The notes under the pieces are model-generated. The model worked only from the letters and a program-made list of their open reading frames with translations. It made no database searches and was not told the origin of the DNA. DNA of 64,000 bases from Taxillus chinensis (taxonomy: Eukaryota > Streptophyta > Magnoliopsida > Santalales > Loranthaceae), in NCBI GenBank assembly GCA_023512835.1, contig CM042086.1, positions 18,907,529 through 18,971,528 of the forward strand, in the 5' to 3' direction. Positions 48,401-60,400 of this stretch are shown here, piece by piece. The stretch's first letter is position 1, and every line of letters begins with the position of its first letter. The position numbers and the translations under genes are program-made.

Positions 48401-51400
48401 CATGCACTAAAGGATTAGAAAAAAAAACATGGAATTAATGAAAATAATAATAATTGTAAACTTTTCAAAAAAAAAAATCAAAACATTGATCATTATCTTC
48501 CCATATATTTAGATGTTTATTTAATTAGGGTTTCGAAACTTATATACTGACAATGGCAAAATCCAGTACTTATGTCATTCTCAGCCAAAAGAGGCACACA
48601 AGATAAAAAGAATTATGAAATTATTGAGTTTGTACATATTAAACTTTGTTTAGTTGGAGGGGGAAAGGAATATGAAAGAAAACAGAATTATGTGCACCTA
48701 TTTTGGCATGATGACCATCTACAAGATCGCCTAATCCAATTTCTTCCCAAAAGTCATCATCCCATCCACAAGCTTCCATGCCACGGGAATTTTGGTTACT
48801 GATCTGCTGCATGTGTGCATGGCCAAGATACGTCCATTTGCAAACTGTGGTGCACAAACTCCGGGTGTCATCTCCAGTTGCTCTAAAATGGACAGAAAAC
48901 AAGACAAATTATTATAGAAAAAATAATTCAACGTGTCAGCAAGAAGGATATCTGCATTCTGCCCCTCAAAAGACTTGGAAAGGACTTGTGATTCACTGTA
49001 CCTAAATGACAACCAATCACTCAAGTCCATCCACCTGAATGCCATTGACCAAGATTCTTGTAAATTTTCTTTCACCCACAACAGCTGCAAAAGTATTACA
49101 TATACACGTATGCATTATTCACAAAGTAAAGTGCAATTCTGCTTTTCAAAAATCAGTCATCAGCCGCATAATAGATAAATGAACTAGAACATGATTGTTG
49201 AAACCAAACTTAAGACGTGCCTAATAAAAATGAAAAGGGAAAAACCAAAAAACAAAAACTAACAAACAATCAGCTGTGATGTTCAGAGCTTTCAGACTAA
49301 TATTAGCTAGCTATTCTGTCTTTGCCTTCTTTTCTTTCATGCATGCAAGCAGGTCTTCAAATACAATGAATTAGTACCGTAGTCTGGAACCATTTCACTT
49401 CTTCTATTCACCATAGCTAGTTCTTACCTCCACAATCAGAATTTTCAGCCTGGGATCTCTTCAGTTATTTTTGGCAATGCAAATTAGACAAAGGAAAACA
49501 AAACATAATTAGTCTTTTAATATAATTATAATTTTATCTTATTGAAGTTGCTCAACTTCAGAATTTAAATTTTGTTTTCAGTAGCATCCTTGGTGACTGA
49601 TTTCATGTTCAAAGTTTTTCTTGAGCCCAACATAAACATCATGTCAGTATTAGACTGCACTAAGCATTGCATTGAAAAGAGAACAATCTGGATTAATATA
49701 AACATGATTGTCAACTCACAATACACATTAATTACCAAACTAGATTTATATTTTCATTAATTAAATCAGTAAAAATAAGTAAATGTTAATTTCAGAAAAC
49801 TAGAGATAAATTAAACTAAATTATTAAAATATCAGCCTGTCACCCTTTAGATATATAAGAAGCCATTCATTAAACATACAATCAAAGACAATAACTTGCC
49901 ATACATCACTACACAGGTTTCTTCACAATTTGCAATGTGTACATGACAATATGAAACCGCGAGGTACACAAACAAGACTATAGAAACAAGAAAACAATGT
50001 CATCCAGGTCATTTGGAAGCATGACCATTGAATTGGTGTGTTTGGGAATGCAACTGTAATCCCATGTGCAGTAATCTCAATCCATAAGGCAGTCATAATC
50101 TGTCATGACTCACGTGAGTAACATAATTACCTTTGGTGGCTGCATCTCAGGGGAAACAGACCCACCACAGTACTGCAATACCGGTGAGTTCAAAGAGTTG
50201 ATCCTTTCCGCTTGCTTTACAGCTCTATGATCCATCCAGACGATAACATTCCTTCTCGTATCACTACTCCATGAAACTGTTACAGGAGAGCCATCAGAAT
50301 CCACTGCAACTGCATATAGAAAGCAAAATGTCAGGATATTGCTTTAAACAGCATGCCCACCATAATCCATAGATTACAGATAGAGAAACTTTCATCAAGA
50401 AGTTTAATGTTTGGATCCTAAAAAGATAAATATAATATAATATACTAACCAAGAGAACATGTAGCTGCAAATCCCAAACCAGTTACTTCTTCTCCTGCAA
50501 CATTTGCAAGAGAGCATGCTGCTTTGACGGCAGCACAGACTGCATGCCAGATATCTGTTGACGATTGCTAAATAAAAGAGGAAAAAAATATGTCCGAGAA
50601 TCCAGGTCATAAATTATTTGTAAAGCACTTTACTGGGCAACAATATCCTCCCACATATACAGTAACAAATGTTCTGGGTAAGCATCAATTATCAGTTCAC
50701 AATACTGTTCTACACAGCCATGGCTTCCAAATAAAAAAAACTATAACCAATACTAGTCACCAGCATGTTCATGACACAAAGTACTCGTCAACTGCTAACT
50801 ACCTCAATGCAGTCACCTTCTTTCCAAATCTGTATTGGGCTACTAGCAGTCCCAATAAGCTTCCCATTATCATCAAAGAGACCTGCATCATACAGAAAAA
50901 GATTGTAAACATATTGCATAATCCAAGTGCTCCTGCCAGTTGTCTATTTGCCACAATGTCAACTTGTCAAGCATGTTTTAGTACTTAATAATAGTAGAAT
51001 CCTTGAAATGGAATTTTTTTTGGATGAAAATAATGATTCCAATTATGAAGGGTCAAATGTATCTTGAAGGTACTAAACAAAACTGATCGCAATAATTTTT
51101 TTTATATAAGTGAATTTTATTAAAAAATCAAGTACACAAGGAGTGTACAAAAAGAACACAGGTAAAAAATCCAACTCAAAAAGAACAAACAGAAATAACA
51201 TTAAAAAGAAAAGAGAGACATAAATGCCCAAATCTAGCCAAACAATCTCAAAGGCACCGAAGGAGACTGAGTTGAAGCTCATCCAAGAAACTTTCACAAC
51301 CCTGAAAGAGACGAGCATTCCGCTTCTACTAGAGACACCAGATAATGCAATGAGGAATAGCGCGCCAAACCGCAAACGTTCTGCCCACCCACCCCTGCCA

Positions 51401-54400
51401 GGAGGAGAAAAGCCCATGAATACTGTGAGGCATCACCCAAAACAGACCAAACAACCCCAAGACGAAATCCCAAAGAAATCGAGCAACAGGACAATGAAGG
51501 AGCACGGACTCCCCGGCTGCCTTACACATGTAACACCAACTAGGAATCATCATCTCACGCCAACGCAAGTTATCTGCGTCAAAAGCCGCCCCAAAACCGT
51601 CATCCAAGCAAAGAAAGCCAGCTGCGGAGAAATTGGAGCCTTCCAAACACTCTTCTAAGGGAAGCCCCCCGAAAAAATAGGCAACCGAGCCACATAAAAA
51701 CACCGCACACGAAAGCCCTGAGCCCAAGCAGAACGCCAACATAAACGGTCCGGACAACCACGGCACAAGGGGACAGAATACAACACTGCAAAGAAAAAAA
51801 CAAAAGCCTTCAACTCCCAACGAGCCAAGAAAAGGTAACCTCCCACTGCACTCCGAAACCATGATCCGAGTAGAAGTCGTCCACAAAGCCCTCACGAGCA
51901 GTAGCAAGACGGAACAACTCAAGATAAGCCAATTTCAATGGCACATCCAAGCACCAAGCATCCTCCCAGAAGCAGATGGAAAAGCCATCACCTACCTCAA
52001 AAACCACGAAAGAAGCCAAGGACCGCCAACTAGACTAAATAAACCACCAAAGACCCACACCATGAGGACCACAAGGGGGATTAGAGGTCCAACCACCTCC
52101 CAAGGCCCCATATTTGGCCACAATGACCTGCTGCCAAAGAGAGTCACGCTCCACGCCAAACCGCCATAACTATTTTCCAAGCAAGGCCTCATTGAAGGTC
52201 CGAATATAACGAATAGCCAACCCACCACAAGAGAGAGGATGGCAAATGGAAGCCCAACTCACCAAAGTAAACTTATGTGACACCTACAAGGAACCCCAAA
52301 GGAACTACCACTGAAGCCGCTCGATGCGAGCAGCAATGACAGTAAGGACGTAAAAGAGGGACAAGAAGTACATGGGCAAGTTGGACAGAAAACTTTTAAG
52401 CAAAGTAAGTCTGCCACTAGCGAAAAAAATATAACCTCTTCCACCCAACCAAACGCCGCTCCAAAGAAGCAATCACTGGGGCCCAAATAGCAGAGGATTT
52501 GAACCGAGCGCCCAACGGAAGACTCAAATAAGTCAAAGGCAAAGTGGAGAGCCTGCAGCCAAGGATCCCTGCCAACGCCGCCGCACTAGGGACCTCGCCC
52601 ACCGAAACCAAGGCAGATTTACCTAAATTAATCCTCAACCCAGACGCAGCCTCAAACCACACCAAAACAGCCCACAAGTGGAACAAATGCAAAAGATCGG
52701 CCTCACAAAAAATAAGAGTGTCGTCCGCAAAGAGCAAGTGAGAGATAACCATGGGACCATGCTCAATAGTGACAACCGATAAACCCAAGGGCAGACCACA
52801 AGCCAGTGCCTCCATCACAATAACAAACAACAAGAGAGGAAGAGGGTCCCCTTGTCGGAGCCCTTCTAAAAACCACTTGGGCAGCCATTCACCAACACCA
52901 AGAACCGAGCCGACGACACACGAAAGGCAATCCACCGCCGCCGAGTAGGGAAAAACCCACACCGCTCAAGGAGATACAACAAAAAGGCCCAATTAACATG
53001 GTCATAAGCCTTTTCGATGTCGAGCTTACACAAAACCCCAGGAGTGGAAGCGTGAAGTCGGGAATCAATGCATTCGTTAGCAATAAGGACCAAGTCCAAA
53101 ATCTGCTGCCCATGAACAAAAGCACTCTGCGAAGGAGAAATAATTTTTCCTAACACACCTTTTAACCGGACAGCTAAGACCTTCGCGATAATTTTATACA
53201 TGCTACCAACCAAGCTAATAGGACGAAAATCTTTCACCTTATCCGCCCCAGGCTTCTTAGAGATAAGGGCAATAAAAGTAGCGTTAAGGCTCCGTGCAAA
53301 ATGGCCAGACGTGAAGAATTCCCAGCAAACGGCCATGACATCATCCCACAAAAAACCCTAGCCCCCTTGAAAGAAAGCCATAGGAAACCTATCTGGGCAG
53401 GGGGCCTTATCCCCCGCAAAACCATGAACCACAGACTCTACCTCCTCCAACGAGAATGGCCGATCCAATGACAAACTATCCTCAACAGATAGAGCAGAAA
53501 ATGGGATCCCATCCAAGAAAGGACGAGGAAAACCCTCCTCACGATAAAGAGACTCAAAGTAGTGCACCACATGGTCTCAAATTGCCGCCAGGCAAGTCAC
53601 AGCAGCTCCATCAACAATCAACCGAGAAATGATATTAGTCCTCCGGTGAGAAGAAGCCAAGTGATGAAAAAATTTAGAATTCCAATCATCCTCTTTAAGC
53701 CACAAGGCACACGACTTCTACCGCCAACACACCTCCTCCATTAGGAGAATTTGTTCAAGAGAGGCAAAAAGAGTGGACAGGGTGCCTACCTCTGTAGCGG
53801 ACAAAGGGCGGGATTCAGCCACCACCTCCAGGTCCCATATCCACGCCAAGCAAGAAAGCCAACAGGCTGCCAGATGCCCAAAAACCTCAGCATTCCACCT
53901 CTTCAAATCAAAATTCAGCAACTTCGACAGAGCTAGGGCTACCTACAACCTAATAAGAAGCCCACCACAACTATAGAAGAACCAGAAAACCCACAGCCTA
54001 AAACCACATAAGCTCAAAGTGAAAGGACCGCAAACCACCAACCAAGGAGCCACAAGATAAAGAAATGAAAAAATGATCTGACCGAAAACGGCTCTTGCGG
54101 GACTAAGTAACACACACAAACCTGCCATCCCAATAAAGAGAAATCAGGAAGCGGTCAAGCCGAGAGAAAGAAGCTATCTCACGATCATTAGACTAGGTAA
54201 AAGAGTCGCCCAAAAGAGGCAATAAATTACATATCTTAATTTTTGTGATGCTAATGGCATGATGAATTACTATGGTGCCATTTGGTATGCGTTTTAGTTT
54301 TAGATTTTGAAATTCATGTTGAATTCTGAATTTTAAAAATAATTGTTCTTTGATAAAAGAAAGAATGTGTTTTAAAAAGAGCACATTTTTTTAACATTAA

Positions 54401-57400
54401 ATCCCATAAGAATTAGAAAAAAAAAATATGTGATGGTTTGAATAATAAAATAAAAAAATATTAAAATAATTAAGTCTCCCATTAAGATTAAGTTTAGATT
54501 TGAAAACAGATAATAGTTAGAAACAATTTTTAAAAACGGTTACATGACCCACCTATTTTCAAAACTCAATTCAAAAACAATAATTTTAAATTCTCATGAA
54601 CCCCATGTTTTTACAATTCAGAAGGCTCCCAATTAAAGTCATGCATACTAAAGAGAGCATATGTTTCTAGAATCCATTCTGGGGTAAGCCTAGGTATCTC
54701 TGGGAATTATAATTTACCTTTTTTTTCTTTTGTCACTGTTTGTGCATTTAAGAAACTTAAATCATACAAATTTTAGGGGACTGTCATAGTTATTAAAGGC
54801 GCGCCTAGGCGCAAAACCCAGGCGGGCGCAGGGGTTGCGCCCGCCTTCCTTCCAGGCGACGCGACATCTGTGAAGCGCAGATTAAGCGCGCTTTTTAGCA
54901 CTTCATCCCCAGGCGCTAGGCGTCGCGAAGGTGCGCCTAGCGCAGACGACGCGATCGTCCGTATATATCGAGACGAAGAAAAAAAAAAGAAAAGGAAAGA
55001 ATATATCGTGCGTACCAGCGACGACCTTCGAAGACTTTCGAGGACCTTCGGCGAGCTTCGGCGACCGCGAACCAGGTGCGTCCGTCGTTCTCTCTTCTCT
55101 CTTCTCTCTTCTCTCTTCTCTCTTCGGCGACCTTCTGCGACGAGTCCCGACGACGCAGCTCTCTGCAACGTCGATCCCGGCGATGCGTACCCGGGGCCAC
55201 GACACTGCGACGCGTCGCATCTTCTCTCGGTCGTCTCGCACCTCTCTGCGACGCGTTGCGTCTCTGTTATCATTTGTAGTGTCTTTTTTTTTTAATTCCA
55301 GCGACGTGTAAGGCTCTGTTTTTGTTCTGTTTTTTTTTACTGCTCAATCTTAATATCTAATACTCATTATTTTTGGGTAGATATTATGAGTTCTGAAAAT
55401 TCAAGAAGAGATTCAGGTTGGAAGTATGCAACCCAAATCAGTGGCAACAAAAATGCATTCACTTGTAATTTTTGTTCTAAGGTAACCAATGGAGGTATTT
55501 ATAGAGCCAAGCAACATATAATTAGTGGGCAAAGAAATGCAAAGGCATGCCTCAAATGTCCAGATCATGTGAAACAAGAAATAAGAGATTACATGGCCAA
55601 CAAAAAGACAGAGAAAGAACACATGAATATGTTGCTTGACTTTGATGATGCTGATTTTGGTGAGGATGAAGAAGAAGCAGAAATGCAAGAGATTGAAAGA
55701 CAAAGTAAAAGTGTTATGAGCTCAGGAGGAAGTAACAAATCAATCCAATCCAAATTTAAAAAAGCAAGGCAAAAGGGACCAATGGATTCATTCATTACTC
55801 CAGACCCTGAGTTGGTTGTGAAGGGAAAAAAGGATGGAATTGGGAAGGGCAAACAAACAACAATCAATGAGCATTACAAGAAAGAAGCAAGGGACAAGGC
55901 ATGCCTTCACATTGCAAGATGGATGTATGATGCAGGGATAGCATTTAATGTTGTTAATTATGATAGCTTTAAGGTTGTTGTTGAGTCCATTGGCCAATAT
56001 GGAATGGGAATGAAGCCACCTAGTTACCATGAGGTGAGAGTTCCTCTCTTGAAGAAAGAATTGGACAATACAAATGATATGTTGAAAAGTCATAGAGATG
56101 AATGGGCAAAGAATGGGTGTTCTATTATGTCTGATGGTTGGAAAGACAAGCATGAAAGGACTTTGATAAACTTTTTGGTGAACTGTCCCAAAGGAACCAT
56201 GTTTATTGAATCCATTGATGCTTCCAGTATAGCAAGACGCCGGGGAAAAGGTGTTTGAATTGCTTGATTCTTTTGTGGAGAAAATTGGGGAAGCTAATGT
56301 TGTGCAAGTCATAACAAATAGTGCTTCAAATTATGTGATGACAGGTAACCATTAAATTTAAAATTAGTTTTACTATATTTATACTTTGATCATGAATTTT
56401 AATGAATAGGTTTGTAATATGTAACAGGAAGATTGCTAGAAGCAAAACGGCCACATTTATATTGGTCACCATGTGCTGCCCATTGCATAGATTTAATGTT
56501 AGAAGACATTGGGAAGATGCCTCACATCAATAGAACATTGAAAAAGGCAATGGAAGTGAATACCTACATGTATGGTCGTCCAGGCTTGTTAAACATGATG
56601 AGACGCTTCACAAAGCAAAGGGATTTAGCTAGGCCTGCCCTCACCAGATTTGCTACTGCCTTTCTAACCCTAGCAAGTATTCATCGCCAAAAAGATAACT
56701 TGAGAAAGATGTTTACTTCAGAGGACTGGACAAATTCCAAGTGGGCAAAGGAGCAAAAAGGTAAAAGGATTGCTCAAATTATTTTGATGCCTTCTTTTTG
56801 GAAAATCATTGTCTTCTCGCTTAAGTTGACAACTCCACTTGTTCGTGTACTTCGATTGATTGATGGGGAGAAAAAGCCTCCAATGGGGTATATTTATGAG
56901 GCCATGGATAGAGCTAAAGAAGCAATTGGTAGAGAATTTAAAGAGGATGATAATAGGGTTATGGATGCATTTGCTATCATTGATAATAGGTGGAATTGCT
57001 AGCTTCATCGACCTTTACATGCAGCTGGGTACTTTTTGAACCCACAATTCTTTTATGGAAATCCATCTATTGAGCAAGATGCGAAGTAATGTCAGGCCTA
57101 TACAACTGCATCCAAAGATTGATTCCTTCCATTGAAATGCAAGATAAAGTCGATGAGGAGTTGACTTTGTATAAGAATGCAGAGGGTCTCTTTGGGCATA
57201 ATATGGCTATTAGACAACGTACAACCAAGGCACCCGGTAAAGTCACTTTATTTAATAACCTTTCATTTTATTGTTTATTAAATGTTACTAATTATAGTTA
57301 TGATGCACGTTGAATGGTGGTCTTCATTTGGATCTTCAACTCCAAATTTGCAAAAATTTGCCATCAAAGTTCTAGGCCTCACTTGCGGTGCATCCTGGTT

Positions 57401-60400
57401 GTGAAAGAAATTGGAGTGTTTTTTGAACATGTAAGTAGATGTTTTATTGTGTCTAAATTTATTTCATGAAATCATGAATCACTACATTCTAATTGATTGT
57501 AAATTGTAATTTTAAATCTTGTAGATCCATAGCAAGAAGAGAAATAGGCTATCACAAAAGCGCTTAAATGAGTTGGTATTTATCAAGTACAATCGAGCTT
57601 TGAAGCGCCGATACAATATGCCTGATGTGATAGATCCTATATCATTGAAAGACATAGATGACTCTAATGAGTGGTTGGTTGGGCGAATGGATGGAGATTC
57701 GATGAGGATGATGATGATCTTGTTTTTGAGGATGATTCCTTGACATGGGGTGATGTTGCTAGAGCTGCAGAAGTTGGCCATAATAGGTTTTATACAAGAT
57801 CATCATCAAACAAAAGGAGCACACCAAGAGCAGAACCTTCTACCTCTAGGAGCTCCAAGTATTTTACAGCAAGGCCAAATCAAGTGGAAGAGGAAGAAGA
57901 GGCAAATTCTGAAGAAACAGATGAAGATGATATTGAAGGTTACAAGTCTAGTGATGGAGATGAAGATGATGATGATGATTTCCTTGATGAGGATTGAGGA
58001 GGATGTTTAGATTTATCATTTTGAATATTTATGCTTTTAACTGTTAGGTTGTAATAATTTCACATTTAAGTAGTTTGCTATAATTGAGAGTATTGACTTA
58101 TTTATGTTTAAATTGATGTGTTTATTTCATTAGTATATTTTATAAAAAAATTTAAAGAAAGGTGCGCCTCAGGTCCTTCAGGCACGCGCTTTTTTTGCGC
58201 CTTGCGCCTAGGCCAGGCCCAGCCTTTGCGCCTTAGGTGCGCCTTGCGCCTTTAATAACTATGGGGACTGTACAACGATACTTCCTCTTCAATCACAGAA
58301 TTTGCAGGAGAAGTGCTCAATTTGACATATGACATTTACAGTTAGAAGAGGAAGTGGAATTTTCAATAACAAAGAGGAATAAAGGGCAGTAAAGAAAGAA
58401 AAAGTAACTTCTGTAGAACTCGGTGATCATTTTGATAGTTGTTCCTAAGATGTAACTAAAAAATAATATATAAAAGGATATGTCCGTTAGAAATAAGACA
58501 ATACTGCAAATGATTTTAACATTTGCTAACTACTTCAGCATTAGCCTAGGAGCTAGTATAATAGTTTTAACCACTCACTTACTGCAAATAACATAGGATT
58601 CATAGTTTCACTAATTCACATCATATTTTGAACTTTTGCGATTTTCAAAACAAAATCCCTAGAAAGTACAAATACATAGAGAAATACTGCCATCATCAAC
58701 ATCAATGTTTGAAAAGTCAATTATTCCATTATAGGAGCTTATTACACAACTGCAGAATTCAAAACACAAAGAAAGCCATTAAAACTCAAAAAATAATAGA
58801 ATTAGTCAAGCAGCCATGTGTATTCACTAAAAATAACATAAAGCATGGCTTCATCAGCGTTCTGAAGATAACTATTAACCCTCAATATTTTCAGAACAAA
58901 AACAAGCAAGGACTTGAGAAAGCAACCCATGATTGACATAACCACAGCACAGCCATTGATAATAAAACTCTACACAGTCTCCACAAAAATTATCTCCATC
59001 GACAGCAACAATGTATTGAAATGTTAATTATTCCATCTTAGGTGCTTGAATTATAAAACTGCAACAGAGATAGACAAGGAGCCATTACTATTCAATAAAA
59101 GTATCATAATGCTTACAATTCTCAAGACAATTCTAGCTCCCAAAATTTATAGAACAAATGCCATTAAGGACATAGGGGAAAAAATCAAAATAAGTTCAGC
59201 CATAGATGACACAGCAGAAAACTACCACAAAACACTATCATCATCAACAACAAAGCATCAAGAAGTCGCTTATTCAAAATAAAAAACAAAGAATAACGGA
59301 CTTTATCAGGCATACTTAAGCATTCAATAAAAACAACATAAAGCATAGATTCATTAAAACAGCAAATATTAGCCACAAAAGTCAAAACACTATCGTCACC
59401 AACAGCTGAAACGTGGTCAATTAATGACAAAAAAATTATTGATTCTAAATTAGTGGGGGAAGTCAGCAAATGTTTGAAAAGACAAATATATATATATAGG
59501 TGCAATTTTCAGGGAAGAAAACACTGCAGGGGAGACGCCACTGGAGATGGCTCTTTCTCTAAAAACTACCACCTTAACATTTTGTTTAACTTTTTTAAGT
59601 AAAAACGTGGTAAGGGCAAAAAAAAAGGAAAATCAACAAGGGATGATGTTTGAAAAGAATAAAATACTAAGGTGACAAATTTTGGAGAAAGGAAAATCCA
59701 GTCTCATTTTGAGCATTCACTAAAAACCAAAAAAAACATGGTTTCACTGGCACTCTCGAGATAAAATTTTCAAAACACGAGAAATTAAGGACTCTTGGCA
59801 AAACAATCCGAATAAGCACAGCCATAGGTGATAAAAAATCAAACATGAGCCCCAAAACACTGTCGTCATCAGCATCAAGTCAACAACAACGAATCGAAAA
59901 GTCAATTATTCGAAGAAATAAAACAACGCAGAGCATATTGTCACCATCATATCCAACACACAAGTGTGATTCTCTCTCTCTCGATTTTCGTGACATACGA
60001 AATTAAGGACTTGACAAAACAATCCTAAGAACAACATCTAAAGACGATATAGAACACTAAACACTGGCTACAGACCAGAGTCAACAACAGCAAAACAAAA
60101 AACAAAAACAAAAACAAAATTACAGAGAAAAAACAGGAACCGACACAAAACAATGATTCAGAAAGTATGAGAAGAGAGAGAATAAGAAGAACCTGCACGA
60201 GCGCTGGCGGTGCCAACGTCGACGCCGAGGTAGACGGAGCGGGGAGGACGGTGGAGGGGGGCGGCGGACGGCGTGGCTCTGGCCATCTCGACGAAGGAGA
60301 AGCTCCGGTCGACGACGCGAGCGGAGAAGCGCTGGCGTTGGGAGAGCAGGGGAGTCGTATCGGACCTGGACCACGTCTTCTTCCGGCTTCCAGTCCCTGC

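Larger units (their letters stand above)
54785..58263 (+). mobile_element. hAT transposon with broken transposase
   Basis: A 3479-bp element in FGGY intron 1, opposite in strand to the host gene. The ends are perfect 18-bp inverted repeats: CATAGTTATTAAAGGCGC at left and its complement at right (58246-58263). Both subterminal regions (54800-54960 and 58160-58245) are dense in GGCGC/AGGCGC/GCGCCT units, probable transposase-binding sites. A GC-rich leader of about 600 bp with TTCTCTC and CGACCTTCG-type repeats precedes the transposase frame. The perfect target duplication and complete ends argue for a fairly recent insertion, yet the transposase is disabled, so this copy was perhaps moved by another copy's enzyme. 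Confidence 0.95.

Noticed and set aside
51224..52228. Plus-strand open frames across the LINE
   Set aside because: They are antisense to the zf-RVT and reverse-transcriptase remnant, which gives the meaningful reading on the minus strand.
54773..55311. Long overlapping open frames on both strands in the hAT leader
   Set aside because: The stretch is GC-rich with TTCTCTC/CGACCTTCG repeats that lack stops in most frames; the frames have no domain and lie upstream of the transposase start.
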